A stretch of DNA of 15,025 nt from an uncultured Oscillospiraceae bacterium (GCA_900548085.1 URJF01000025.1:1-15025), one strand, 5' to 3'; positions 1 through 8,233 are shown, counted from the stretch's first letter. A program made the numbers and translations. The notes: generated from the letters alone by a model not told the origin.

Positions 1-742
1 TATAGACATCGTAGATATGCCACTTGCTGTTTTGCGAAAAATCGAAGCAAGGCTTAAGTTCCGGAATAATCACTGCGATAACATCTCTGTAATCTGTCAA
101 AATACGCTCAACATTGTCACCCAAAAGCAGCTTTTTCAGCTCAACAAAAATGCGTTCGGCTGCAATATTTTTTAATAAATCCTTATTACTGATAATAGAA
201 CGAGAGGTATCGGGCTCAATCTCAAAGCCGAGCACAGCGGCAAAGCGGAGGGCACGCATTATGCGGAGCGCATCCTCATTAAACCTGCGGTCAGGATCAC
301 CGACACAGCGAATAAGACGACGGTCAATATCCTGTTTTCCGCCATATACATCCACAACGCCGTCACGGTCGTTGTACGCCATAGCATTAACCGTAAAATC
401 ACGTCGAGCCAAATCTTCTTTTATATCCGTAACGAAATTGACGCTGTCGGGGTGGCGATTGTCGAGATAACTGCCGTCTGTACGGAATGTGGTAATCTCA
501 TAATTTTCGCCATTTAGCACAGCGGTAACAGTGCCGTGCTTGAGTCCGGTTTCAATATATCTGATGCCGTTATTGCTCAAAACCGATTCGGTCTGTTTCG
601 GCAATGCAGAAGTGGTAATATCCACATCGCCGCCTTTTCTGTCCATAAAAGCGTCACGAACACAACCGCCTACGGCGTAAGCCGAATAGCCGCTGTCCAG
701 CAACAAGTCTATTATTTTTTTTGCATCGTCGGGCAAATTCAT
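1..742 (-). CDS. cca: CCA-adding enzyme (tRNA nucleotidyltransferase), 5' part, cut by window edge
   Basis: This gene adds or repairs the 3' CCA end of tRNAs in the cytoplasm, using CTP and ATP. The frame read from ATG 742 is open to the window edge, giving 247 N-terminal residues. Visible motifs are the nucleotidyltransferase GG..RD signature (VGGCVRD, residues 24-30), the metal-binding pair D39 and D41 in GDVDITTSA, the RRDFTVNAMAYN block (113-124) and the EDALRIMRALRFAAVLGF block (156-173). The last residues, WHIYDVY, look like the start of the HD domain found in many Firmicutes enzymes (family HIYDV.EH). The start is supported by GGAG at 749-752, 6 nt upstream. The C-terminal half lies outside the window. 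A poly(A) polymerase of the same superfamily is possible, but this is the usual Firmicutes CCA type. Confidence 0.93.
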   Translation of the reverse strand, partial: MNLPDDAKKIIDLLLDSGYSAYAVGGCVRDAFMDRKGGDVDITTSALPKQTESVLSNNGIRYIETGLKHGTVTAVLNGENYEITTFRTDGSYLDNRHPDSVNFVTDIKEDLARRDFTVNAMAYNDRDGVVDVYGGKQDIDRRLIRCVGDPDRRFNEDALRIMRALRFAAVLGFEIEPDTSRSIISNKDLLKNIAAERIFVELKKLLLGDNVERILTDYRDVIAVIIPELKPCFDFSQNSKWHIYDVY

Positions 743-772
743 AAATATCTCCAAAAAACTTAATCTGTGTTT

Positions 773-801
773 ATTTTAGCACAAAAAGGAGAACAATACA
801 A
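773..801 (-). promoter_or_regulatory. Likely sigma-A promoter of the CCA-adding enzyme gene
   Basis: Read on the minus strand, TTGTAT (796-801) and TAAAAT (773-778) are separated by 17 bp, and TGC directly precedes the -10, making an extended -10. Transcription would start near 766, giving a leader of about 24 nt. The promoter overlaps the ribosome binding site of the divergent plus-strand gene. Seen by eye only; no start site has been mapped. Confidence 0.55.
785..791 (+). promoter_or_regulatory. Shine-Dalgarno AAAGGAG with unusually long spacing
   Basis: AAAGGAG is a strong Shine-Dalgarno site, but the only start codon in the downstream open frame is TTG at 813, 21 nt away, far beyond the usual 5-10 nt. 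A stop codon at 777-779 closes the frame upstream. GTG at 805-807 would be well spaced but hits TGA at 814 in its own frame. Confidence 0.5.
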
Positions 802-812
802 ACGGTGATTTT

Positions 813-1187
813 TTGAATTGGTATTTGATATACACTCTTGCATTTTTGGGCGGCGGCAATATTTACTGCCTGACGGAAATACTTTACAGAAGCAGAACGC
901 ACTACAGTATGTTCTTTTGTGCCGGTATGGCGGTAGTTGTACTCTTAGGCATCTATACAAAAAACAGAGAAATATCTCCCCTGCTGTTTGCGCTCATAGC
1001 GACAGGAGTTATAACCGGATTTGAATTAATATACGGTCTGATATTTAATGTTATACTAAAAGAAAATGTGTGGGATTATTCAAGCGTACCGCTGAATTTT
1101 TTGGGGCAGATATGCTTGCCTTTTTCTGCAATATGGGCAGTATTCGGTATAATACTGTATGGCACATTCAAAGCCATAAAAATATAA
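813..1187 (+). CDS. Small multi-pass membrane protein, CmpB-like (putative ABC-transporter type IV family)
   Basis: A 124-residue very hydrophobic protein with about four membrane segments, roughly residues 3-20, 31-47, 55-76 and 95-118. The stretch after residue 80 (NVWDYSSVPLNFLGQICLPFS) resembles the conserved core of Firmicutes proteins annotated as putative ABC transporter permease (CmpB type), whose function is unknown. It is the only plus-strand gene here, divergent from cca and convergent with the secreted protein at 1217-2797. The TTG start at 813 is the only start codon in the frame but sits 21 nt from the ribosome binding site. One extra T in the T run at 809-814 would instead join GTG 805 to this frame. 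The real N-terminus is therefore uncertain. The TAA stop lies inside the terminator stem. Confidence 0.72.
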   Translation: MNWYLIYTLAFLGGGNIYCLTEILYRSRTHYSMFFCAGMAVVVLLGIYTKNREISPLLFALIATGVITGFELIYGLIFNVILKENVWDYSSVPLNFLGQICLPFSAIWAVFGIILYGTFKAIKI

Positions 1188-1218
1188 GCGGTCGAAAATC
1201 TCGACCGCTTATATTTTT
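1178..1218. terminator. Bidirectional terminator between convergent genes
   Basis: A perfect 18-bp stem (arms 1178-1195 and 1201-1218) with a 5-nt loop. The outer part of the stem is A/T, so both strands end in a T-rich tract. It contains the stop codon of the plus-strand membrane protein (1185-1187), and the minus-strand stop at 1217-1219 overlaps its other arm. Confidence 0.9.
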
Positions 1219-2797
1219 ATTTTGTTTTGACTGATTGCGCACTGCTCCACTTAGAACAATATTTTTTGCCATCTACGGTTTTGTATGTACACAGACGGAC
1301 ATAATATTTTTTCTTAGACTTCAGAGATTTAACTGTCTTTGTTGTAGTTTTGTTAGACACAGTTACAGTCTTAGCATTTTTGAAATTTTTATCTGTACTG
1401 TACTGAATTCTGTAGCCGGTGGTCTGAGTGGTATATTTTTTGATATTAACCGTAAATGATTTTTTACCCGGTTTTAGACTCTTAACAGAAGTATTTTTCG
1501 GATTGATAACATAAGTAAGAGTCTTTTCTCCGTAGTATCTGCCGGAAAACTTAACCTTGACGCTATACTCACCTACATTTTTGCAATTTTTAGGGTAGGA
1601 CACATTGTAATAATCAGTAGAAATATCATGTCGTTTCGAATCTAAAACTTTGATTACAGGCTTTCGATTGGTATTGTTGTAAGTAAAAGCGGTTTTAGTA
1701 AGTGACACGGAATAGATAAGCGGAATAATGGTATTTCTGCTATAAGCACCGCACTTGGTGCACTGCCATCTGTAATTACCGTCAACTTTAAATGTTGCCT
1801 TATCTAAGCGGACCACATAATCGTGCTTGGTGGCAGGTATATACTGATTGTCTAAAGAATATTCGGCGCCGCAAACAGAACATTTATAATAATCTATACC
1901 GCATTTTTCGCAAGTAGCCGGCTCGGATTTTATGAGAACATAATGGTGATTCCTTGCCTCAATAAATTCTCTCTTTTGCTCATAGCCGCAGGCTGAGCAA
2001 TAGCCGGCATCGGTCCAGCCGTCCTCGTTATCGGTAGCCGGTGTACCGGCCTGCGTGATAACCATAGAGTGTGCAACTTTAGCTATCGGTGTGGACTTAA
2101 TCAGCTTGTTGCAGAGAACACAGCGGATTTCGTTTGCGCCCTCTTTTGCACAAGTAGGCTCGACCTTATGAGACACTGTGGTATCGTGAGTACATTCGGA
2201 CAAATCATAATACTTCAGACCGAGCTCATATGCTCTAATCTGTGCAACAGAATCGGGATAACAACCAATAATCACTTTGTCTTTAAATTTACAATTAGCA
2301 CGAGTATACTTTCCGAGAATGCCGATATATTCAAGTGGACGCTCAGCAACATTTTGCGCTATGTCGAGAGTATCTGCCTTTACTACAGCGGTTGTCTTGG
2401 ATGGATCAACATCCAACAGATAATTGCTGCAATATAGGTAGCCGTCCTTCCAATTATTCAATCTGTTGTAATAAGCAGTTCCGTCAAAAGCGTCAATTCC
2501 TATACTGGTGAGAGAGTCGGGCAAAGTGATACTGTGCAAAGACTTGTAGCCCTTAAAAGCACTTTCGCCGATACAAGCAACAGGCAAATTTTTGCCGGAC
2601 TCGGCGTCATAAATCTCAGACGGAATATTGAGCACATCAACATTCTTATTGTTATATCCTGTAATTATTGCGTAACCTCTAGAGGCAACATAAGTAAAGC
2701 CATTACTCTTACTGTCTGCATAAGCTGAAAAATCAAGTCCTGCCGATAAGGACAGTACCATAATCAATGACAAAACAATACTGACAATTTTTTTCAT
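1217..2797 (-). CDS. Secreted surface protein: LRR, CxxC repeats, Ig-like and Fn3 modules
   Basis: A 526-residue exported protein. Residues 1-27 form a signal peptide with likely cleavage after SAYA. Residues about 69-110 hold a BspA-type leucine-rich repeat (IGESAFKGYKSLHSITLPDSL), followed by a degenerate LRR cap near 174-198. Residues about 203-350 contain five CxxC pairs (C226/C229, C267/C270, C296/C299, C306/C309, C346/C349) spaced with histidines, which suggests small zinc-ribbon-like repeats. Residues about 357-433 form an Ig-like sandwich and 434-526 a lysine-rich Fn3 module. No LPXTG motif or membrane anchor follows, so attachment, if any, is non-covalent. The last two modules are clearly paralogous to those of the secreted protein at 9159-10223. 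AGGGG near 2805-2809 supports the start. BspA-type proteins usually bind host or matrix proteins or polysaccharides; the ligand here is unknown. Confidence 0.88.
   Translation of the reverse strand: MKKIVSIVLSLIMVLSLSAGLDFSAYADSKSNGFTYVASRGYAIITGYNNKNVDVLNIPSEIYDAESGKNLPVACIGESAFKGYKSLHSITLPDSLTSIGIDAFDGTAYYNRLNNWKDGYLYCSNYLLDVDPSKTTAVVKADTLDIAQNVAERPLEYIGILGKYTRANCKFKDKVIIGCYPDSVAQIRAYELGLKYYDLSECTHDTTVSHKVEPTCAKEGANEIRCVLCNKLIKSTPIAKVAHSMVITQAGTPATDNEDGWTDAGYCSACGYEQKREFIEARNHHYVLIKSEPATCEKCGIDYYKCSVCGAEYSLDNQYIPATKHDYVVRLDKATFKVDGNYRWQCTKCGAYSRNTIIPLIYSVSLTKTAFTYNNTNRKPVIKVLDSKRHDISTDYYNVSYPKNCKNVGEYSVKVKFSGRYYGEKTLTYVINPKNTSVKSLKPGKKSFTVNIKKYTTQTTGYRIQYSTDKNFKNAKTVTVSNKTTTKTVKSLKSKKKYYVRLCTYKTVDGKKYCSKWSSAQSVKTK
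1295..1324 (-). repeat. 30-bp exact repeat, copy A, in an Fn3 module
   Basis: These 30 bp are identical to 9237-9266 and encode the same part of the C-terminal Fn3 module (KSLKSKKKYYVR / KKLKSKKKYYVR) in two separate genes. Flanking codons diverge, so this is a conserved patch within paralogous modules. Confidence 0.85.
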
Positions 2798-2852
2798 TTC
2801 AAAACCCCTTTTTCAAAAATTAAAGCTTGTTTATAATTTCTCTGTAGCCTTC

Positions 2853-2881
2853 ATAATACAAACTGATATGCAAAAAGTCAA
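2853..2881 (-). promoter_or_regulatory. Sigma-A promoter of the LRR/Fn3 secreted protein gene
   Basis: On the minus strand, TTGACT (2876-2881) and TATTAT (2853-2858) are 17 bp apart, each matching consensus at five of six positions. The predicted start near 2846 gives a leader of about 48 nt ending in the AGGGG ribosome binding site. With the terminator at 2931-2961 upstream, this makes 1217-2797 a single-gene unit. Confidence 0.72.
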
Positions 2882-2930
2882 TATATAGAGCCAAAATAAT
2901 TGACCAAAGAGTCATTTATCGGACAGTAAA

Positions 2931-2961
2931 AGCCCTCAACCGAAATTTACGGTTAAGGGCT
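2931..2961 (-). terminator. Terminator of the mannosidase operon
   Basis: Inverted repeat with 12-bp arms (2931-2942 and 2950-2961, one C-A mismatch) and a 7-nt loop. Read on the minus strand it is followed by TTTT and starts 7 nt after the stop codon of the membrane protein gene ending at 2968. Confidence 0.8.
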
Positions 2962-2967
2962 GTATTT

Positions 2968-3363
2968 TTACCTATCGAACGAGAATTTTACAGGCTGTTT
3001 TTTATTGTATTTTTCAATCTCGGAGAGCACAAGTTCCTTTTCGTCATCTGTTAGAGGTGCTTTTTCTTCGGGATAGTCCCAATTAGACAGTGGCTCAGCT
3101 TTGGTACAGACCATTTTTCCGTCAATGAGCACCCATGGAAAAGCAATGATTTTGCGCTTATTCTTAATATAAATCAATGTGCCCTTGCTGCCCTCGGAAA
3201 TATTCTTGAAATAACTGAGTCCTTTTGCCTCCATCATCAAAATGCGTATCTGCTGGTCAAAGGGCATCTTTGCCAACGAATTACGATTGATTCGTGGGAT
3301 AATAAATATTCCCAGCACAACAAGGACGACAGCAACTAAAACGATTATCTGTGTGCTACCCAT
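2968..3363 (-). CDS. Small membrane-anchored protein of unknown function
   Basis: I do not recognise this 131-residue protein. One hydrophobic segment (about residues 5-23) is followed by basic residues (PRINRNS), which suggests an N-terminal anchor with the rest on the cytoplasmic side. The remainder is a soluble domain rich in charged residues, with a hydrophobic centre around IIAFPWVLIDGK (about 71-82). It is the last gene of the operon, and its ATG (3361-3363) lies 8 nt inside the end of the mannosidase gene. Translation of the two is therefore probably coupled, and no other ribosome binding site is needed. A hairpin terminator follows directly. Its place beside the mannosidase gives no clear function. 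Confidence 0.8.
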   Translation of the reverse strand: MGSTQIIVLVAVVLVVLGIFIIPRINRNSLAKMPFDQQIRILMMEAKGLSYFKNISEGSKGTLIYIKNKRKIIAFPWVLIDGKMVCTKAEPLSNWDYPEEKAPLTDDEKELVLSEIEKYNKKQPVKFSFDR

Positions 3364-6289
3364 TGTTGAGCACTCCTACAGTAATAATTTCAAACGGTGT
3401 GTAATCAATTCTGTCTGTTTTTTCTATCTTATTCTCGAGCATATCGAGGATATATACAGGCTTGTCTAAGGTAATTGTGCCACGATTTCCGTTTTGTTCA
3501 CTGAGGCGAACAACAGTCATAGACTTATCTTCTGACAGTTTTGCAGCCTGAAGATACAGTGGCTCAAATGTAGGCAAAGTCCACTGTTTATCTGATTTTA
3601 TCAGCGGCACATTGTACTGCAGTGCAATATTGTTGATGCCTGCTGAAACTGCACCTTCTGCATGAGGCATAATCATATAGCAAAAATCATGCTCACCCAT
3701 ATCCGAAGTAACATTAGGACGGATAGTAGAGCGAAGCAATGACAGACTGACAGTATTTTTGTCAAAACCTACACCGTATTTGCCGTCATTTATGAAAGCG
3801 ATACCGCCATCGTTTTCGCTAAGGTCGCACCAATTATGATAGCAAGTCTCAAAGCGTGCCTGCTGCCATGTGGTATTGCGGTGGGTGTCACGCTCTATAT
3901 ATCCTGCCGAGGTATCGCAAAGTGCCTTGCGAGTGAGGACGTTGCAGCTGAACTCAACCTTTGCGAGCTTATGCTTTTCGTGCCAATCGACTATATTTTC
4001 TACCTCTATTCCCTTGCTGCGACGGAAAATGCGAATAATCATTGTCCAAGTGGATTTTTCGGTAACAAGCACTGTCTTAAATGATGCGCTCTCGCCGTCT
4101 CTCTCCACGAGAGTAAAAGGCGTGCGAACAGTAAGCGGGATCTGCTTGTCCTTATAGTTAGGAAGAATATCCCAAGCATCGTAGTTTCCGGGGCAGTCGG
4201 TGTACAACTTCAGCTTATTGAACTCTCCGTCGATCCACTCTCTGTTCTGTTCCTTATCGAACAAAGAAAGGATTGAGCCGTCATCGGCAAATTTTATGGA
4301 ATAAAACGGAGTCTCTACAGTATCGTCGATAGTGAACCAGTCGGTATCTCTCTGTGTACTGCGAAGTGTCTTTGATTCCATAGGCTTCATATCAGGAATG
4401 AGCCAATTACCCTTTTTGCCGTATCGGGTAGCTGTGCCCTTTTTGTTAGGCACAAAGGTAAGAGCATCACGATGAATGTTTAAGGTATTAAGATACTTAG
4501 CACCTGTAGAAATTATGGAATCAAGCTCTTTTTCGATATACTCGTAGTCAGCCATCGCATCATCATATACCGGATGAATGTGAGAACCCGGCAAAATATC
4601 ATGAAACTGATTAACAAGAAACTTTTTGTACAGCCCGGTAATACGCTCCTGATTGTCCTCGCATCTGATGAGAGATGCAATCTCGGCACTGCGGAACTTA
4701 TACTCAAGGCGACGATTGAGCTTTTTTAGGTTAGATGCGGTAGTGAAAGTGCCACGGTGCATCTCGAGATAAAGCTCTCCGTCCCAAGTCTCAAGCTCTG
4801 TATTGTCCTTCAGATTTTTTTCGAGAAATTCTGCTCCGCCCATATGAGTACACTTAGGCATAATGGACAACTTATCAAAGCGGTGCATAAGTTCTATCAT
4901 TTCTTCGGTGCAACCGGAACCGCCATCGCCATAGCCAAACATATTCATAGTCTGACCGCCCTTGTCCTTGTCTATATATGCCTCCCAATTCTCCTGAACC
5001 TGCGATGGCTCATTCCAAGTGATAAAATGGGTAGGCGGAACGCAAGCGTAGACCTCGGAGCCGTCTATTCCACGCCAAATAAAGTTATTGTGCGGAAAAC
5101 GGTTAGTATCGTTCCATGTGGACATTTTGTTAGAAACAAAATAGTCAACGCCGCTCTTTTTAAGTATCTGCGGCATAATCCAAGAATTACCGAACACATC
5201 CGGCAGCCAAGCATTGTTTACGGTTTTGCCGAACATACGCTTGTAGGTAAGCTGACCATACAGGCACTGACGAATGAGCGACTCGGCGGACGGAATGTTA
5301 CAATCCGGTTCAACATACATAGCACCTACCGGCTCAAACTGACCGTTCTTTACCTTCTCCTTAAGCTCATCGAAAACCTCGGGATAATATTTTTCGAGAG
5401 TTTCATAAACATAGGGTTGAGTGTGAGTATATTTGAAATCGGGATACTTGTCCATCAGTCTAAGCTGAATGAGAACGGTGCGCAAATTCTTTTGTACGGC
5501 GTGAATACGGCGCCAATAGTAAGCAATGTCGAGATGAGAATGAGCAATGAGTGCAACATCGCCTGCGCCCTTATATGTATCATTAGCATAGACCACAGTG
5601 TCAATATAGTTCTTTGCCTCATCAACACCTGTCAACTCATCATCGTCAAAATCGATAAGATTCATAGCGTTGTTCAGTTCTCGGTTTAGAAAAGCACGGT
5701 AGTCCTCGTTGAACAGTTCCGACTTTGCGATATTAAGCAGAACCTCAAAATCCCACACCAAATCCTGCACCTTATGGTCAACGGTACAGATATATGCGCC
5801 CTCAAAAATTTGGCGACAGCCTCTTACGGAAAGACTCTCCGGATTGCGCTCGTCATCGGGCTTTGAACGGTTATAACCCATCATATCAAAATGGAGAGTT
5901 TCTTTGTCGTTGATATAGGGTGAAATGAGCATACGCTCTCTGTTAGGGTCAACGCCGCCTACATACTTTCCGTTAATCTTAACGCAGATTTCGGCAGCGG
6001 TTTTCAGTGAGAACCAAAGCTCCTCGCCCTGCATATCCTCGGGAACATCCACATCTGCTTTTATGAACGCTGTGCCGTCGGGTGTAAAATACATATCACC
6101 CTTATTCAGCGGTCTGTAGTCGTCGGAATAATATTCGAACTCCATCTCGGATACCTGACGGGCATCCCTAATCATAAGGTTTTTTATTTCCCACTTTTTT
6201 GAATATATATGTCTTTTGAGCCAGCCGAAGCGTAAATCCGTCCACTCCTCCGGACGCATAGAACGGCGGACAACTTTTATATGAGCCAT
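3356..6289 (-). CDS. Alpha-mannosidase, glycoside hydrolase family 38
   Basis: A 977-residue enzyme expected to release alpha-linked mannose from oligosaccharides by a retaining, metal-dependent mechanism. Residues 1 to about 240 resemble the N-terminal accessory region of bacterial and cytosolic GH38 enzymes. The catalytic core starts at AHSHLDIAYYW (249-259), with zinc ligands H252 and D254. The nucleophile is expected to be D364 in WLPDVFGNSW, and a further zinc ligand is H563 in NQFHDILPGS. About 400 C-terminal residues form the usual beta domains. There is no signal peptide or membrane segment, so it should act in the cytoplasm on imported mannosides, like the MAN2C1-type enzymes. The start has only a weak AAGG site 12-13 nt upstream. 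It lies 34 nt after the NifU-like gene and overlaps the next gene by 8 nt. Linkage specificity cannot be read from the sequence. Confidence 0.93.
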   Translation of the reverse strand: MAHIKVVRRSMRPEEWTDLRFGWLKRHIYSKKWEIKNLMIRDARQVSEMEFEYYSDDYRPLNKGDMYFTPDGTAFIKADVDVPEDMQGEELWFSLKTAAEICVKINGKYVGGVDPNRERMLISPYINDKETLHFDMMGYNRSKPDDERNPESLSVRGCRQIFEGAYICTVDHKVQDLVWDFEVLLNIAKSELFNEDYRAFLNRELNNAMNLIDFDDDELTGVDEAKNYIDTVVYANDTYKGAGDVALIAHSHLDIAYYWRRIHAVQKNLRTVLIQLRLMDKYPDFKYTHTQPYVYETLEKYYPEVFDELKEKVKNGQFEPVGAMYVEPDCNIPSAESLIRQCLYGQLTYKRMFGKTVNNAWLPDVFGNSWIMPQILKKSGVDYFVSNKMSTWNDTNRFPHNNFIWRGIDGSEVYACVPPTHFITWNEPSQVQENWEAYIDKDKGGQTMNMFGYGDGGSGCTEEMIELMHRFDKLSIMPKCTHMGGAEFLEKNLKDNTELETWDGELYLEMHRGTFTTASNLKKLNRRLEYKFRSAEIASLIRCEDNQERITGLYKKFLVNQFHDILPGSHIHPVYDDAMADYEYIEKELDSIISTGAKYLNTLNIHRDALTFVPNKKGTATRYGKKGNWLIPDMKPMESKTLRSTQRDTDWFTIDDTVETPFYSIKFADDGSILSLFDKEQNREWIDGEFNKLKLYTDCPGNYDAWDILPNYKDKQIPLTVRTPFTLVERDGESASFKTVLVTEKSTWTMIIRIFRRSKGIEVENIVDWHEKHKLAKVEFSCNVLTRKALCDTSAGYIERDTHRNTTWQQARFETCYHNWCDLSENDGGIAFINDGKYGVGFDKNTVSLSLLRSTIRPNVTSDMGEHDFCYMIMPHAEGAVSAGINNIALQYNVPLIKSDKQWTLPTFEPLYLQAAKLSEDKSMTVVRLSEQNGNRGTITLDKPVYILDMLENKIEKTDRIDYTPFEIITVGVLNNG

Positions 6290-6323
6290 AATGTCTGTTA
6301 GCCTTTCTTACTTTTTTCTGTTT

Positions 6324-6563
6324 TTATACATCTTGAAAATATGGTTTTTTGCGGATAGCATTGACCTTTACCGTCTTGTGCAGGTCGTGCTCAATCTGCT
6401 CCTCTATCCAAGCCACGCATCTGTGGAGGATAAGGCACTTTGAACACTCGCCACGAAAGATAACAGTCAGCTCCTGTCCATCCAAACTGACAAATTCTAT
6501 CCATCCGCCGTCGCCCTGAAGCTTAGGCTGTAACACATTTTCTACATAATCCTGAATTTTCAT
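6324..6563 (-). CDS. NifU-like Fe-S scaffold domain protein
   Basis: A 79-residue stand-alone protein matching the C-terminal domain of NifU. It has the pattern V..LQPKLQGDGG (10-20), a beta-strand pair around FVSLDGQELTVIF, and the cluster-binding CxxC (C40, C43 in GECSKC), followed by a helix. The family assembles or carries Fe-S clusters. Two points differ from the common pattern: DGG is followed by W instead of D, and the usual P after the second cysteine is missing, while an additional C49 sits six residues on. It lies 11 nt after the phosphohexomutase gene and 34 nt before the mannosidase gene in the same operon. Neither neighbour is an Fe-S protein, so the grouping may only be co-transcription. 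Confidence 0.82.
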   Translation of the reverse strand: MKIQDYVENVLQPKLQGDGGWIEFVSLDGQELTVIFRGECSKCLILHRCVAWIEEQIEHDLHKTVKVNAIRKKPYFQDV

Positions 6564-6574
6564 ATGCTCTCCTA

Positions 6575-8200
6575 TCAGTCGTTTATCATAGATTTTATCT
6601 TTGTTCTGATTGTTTCGAGACGGTGCTTTGCATTGTCTCTGTCCTTGTCAACAATAGAATAATAAACCTTTATCTTAGGCTCGGTGCCGCTGGGACGAAC
6701 TGCCAGCCATGAGCCGTCCTCAAAGATATATTTGAGCACATTTTCCTTCGGTAAATCACGGATGCCGTCTTTGAAATCGATAATCTCTTTTATACCGTCG
6801 AACAAATCTTTGCCGGTATTCCTAAAGAGTACCATAAGGGATTGGATTTTTTCTGCACCGTCCTTGCCCTTGAGTACAAAACTGTCCAGATAGTCCAAAT
6901 AGTAGCCGTACTCATCATAGATTTCGTTCAGTCCGTCCACGAGAGTTTTGCCATGATTCTTATACCACGCTGCCATTTGGCAAATGAGCATGGAGGATAC
7001 GACAGCGTCCTTGTCACGAGCGTGAGTTCCCACGAGATAGCCATAGGACTCCTCATATCCGATTACAAATTCTCTCTCTCCTGTTTCCTCATACTTATTG
7101 ATTTTGTCTCCGATATACTTAAAACCGGTAAGGGTTTCTTCTATGTTAAGTCCGAATTTTCTGCCGATATTTGCACCCAACTCGGAGGTGACTATTGTCT
7201 TGATAAGTGTGGATTTCGGATTAAGTTCCGATTTGTGCATAGTCAGTACAAACTTAACGAGCAATGCGCCTGTTTGGTTGCCTGAAAAGAGAACATAATC
7301 GTCGCCGTCTTTTACTGCAATGCCAACTCTGTCGCAGTCGGGATCAGTACCCAAAACTAAATCTGCTCCGATTTCCTTAGCCTTTTCGATAGCGATATTA
7401 AGGGCGTCCTTTTCCTCCGGATTAGGTGAGCGAACGGTAGAGAAATTACCGTCAGGCAATTCCTGCTCCTTTACCACGGTAACATCCATACCCTGCAACA
7501 TACGGCGAACAGGGATATTGCCGGTGCCATGGAGGGGAGTGTAAACAATTTTCAGGTCCGACTTTTCGGTATACACAGACTGCTTTGCAACCTGCTTGAG
7601 ATACTCTGACAGCACATTCTCGCCTATAATAGTGATACCCTCGTCACTGTCGGAGAACGGAATAGAAGAAAAATCTTCTATCGCATTGATATATTCTATT
7701 GCATTCTTAGCGTCCTCGGTGCAGAACTGACAGCCTTTGCCGTCATAGACCTTATAGCCGTTATACTCCTTTGGATTATGGGAGGCAGTAATCATTACGC
7801 CAGCCGTACAGCCCAAATAGTGAGTAGTAAACGAAAGAACAGGAACGGGCACAAGAGTTTCATAAAGATATACCTTAAAGCCGCATGAGGCAAAAATGCC
7901 TGCCGCAGTTTTAGCAAAAAAAGCCGAATTATTACGGCTGTCATAAGCCAAAGCAACCTTAAGTTCGCCGCTGTTCTTAGACTTAAGATAGTTTGCGAGG
8001 CCGAGAGTAGCCTTTCCTACTGTATATTTGTTCATTCTGTTTGAGCCGGCACCCATTATTCCACGCAGACCGCCTGTACCGAACGCAAGGTCTTTGTAGA
8101 ACCTGTCCTCTATTTCTTTTTCATCAGTAATTGCCATAAGCTCATTCTTTGTATCTTCATCAAATGTGAGCCACAAATTGTATTTTTCTTTGTAGTCCAT
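6575..8200 (-). CDS. pgcA: Phosphohexomutase (phosphoglucomutase/phosphomannomutase)
   Basis: A 541-residue cytoplasmic enzyme interconverting hexose 1- and 6-phosphates. All four active-site elements of the alpha-D-phosphohexomutase family are visible: the phosphoserine loop TASHNP (S140), the metal loop DPDCDR (D286, D288, D290), the sugar-binding loop GYEESYGY (381-388) and the phosphate-binding RPSGTEPK (502-509). The N-terminal FGTGGLRG (40-47) and the length match the PgcA-type branch of Firmicutes. The specificity loop has EESYGY where many phosphoglucomutases have EES.G; glucose versus mannose preference cannot be settled. GGAGG at 8208-8212 supports the start. It heads the operon with the NifU-like gene, mannosidase and membrane protein genes, which would fit a role in processing mannose-derived phosphates. 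Confidence 0.94.
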   Translation of the reverse strand: MDYKEKYNLWLTFDEDTKNELMAITDEKEIEDRFYKDLAFGTGGLRGIMGAGSNRMNKYTVGKATLGLANYLKSKNSGELKVALAYDSRNNSAFFAKTAAGIFASCGFKVYLYETLVPVPVLSFTTHYLGCTAGVMITASHNPKEYNGYKVYDGKGCQFCTEDAKNAIEYINAIEDFSSIPFSDSDEGITIIGENVLSEYLKQVAKQSVYTEKSDLKIVYTPLHGTGNIPVRRMLQGMDVTVVKEQELPDGNFSTVRSPNPEEKDALNIAIEKAKEIGADLVLGTDPDCDRVGIAVKDGDDYVLFSGNQTGALLVKFVLTMHKSELNPKSTLIKTIVTSELGANIGRKFGLNIEETLTGFKYIGDKINKYEETGEREFVIGYEESYGYLVGTHARDKDAVVSSMLICQMAAWYKNHGKTLVDGLNEIYDEYGYYLDYLDSFVLKGKDGAEKIQSLMVLFRNTGKDLFDGIKEIIDFKDGIRDLPKENVLKYIFEDGSWLAVRPSGTEPKIKVYYSIVDKDRDNAKHRLETIRTKIKSMIND

Positions 8201-8233
8201 ACCGTATCCTCCGCAAAGTAATTTTTCGCTAAC

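Noticed and set aside
4757..5689. A 310-codon open frame on the plus strand opposite the mannosidase gene
   Set aside because: It lies wholly inside a gene with clear GH38 motifs, its product resembles nothing, and no ribosome binding site or promoter is evident.
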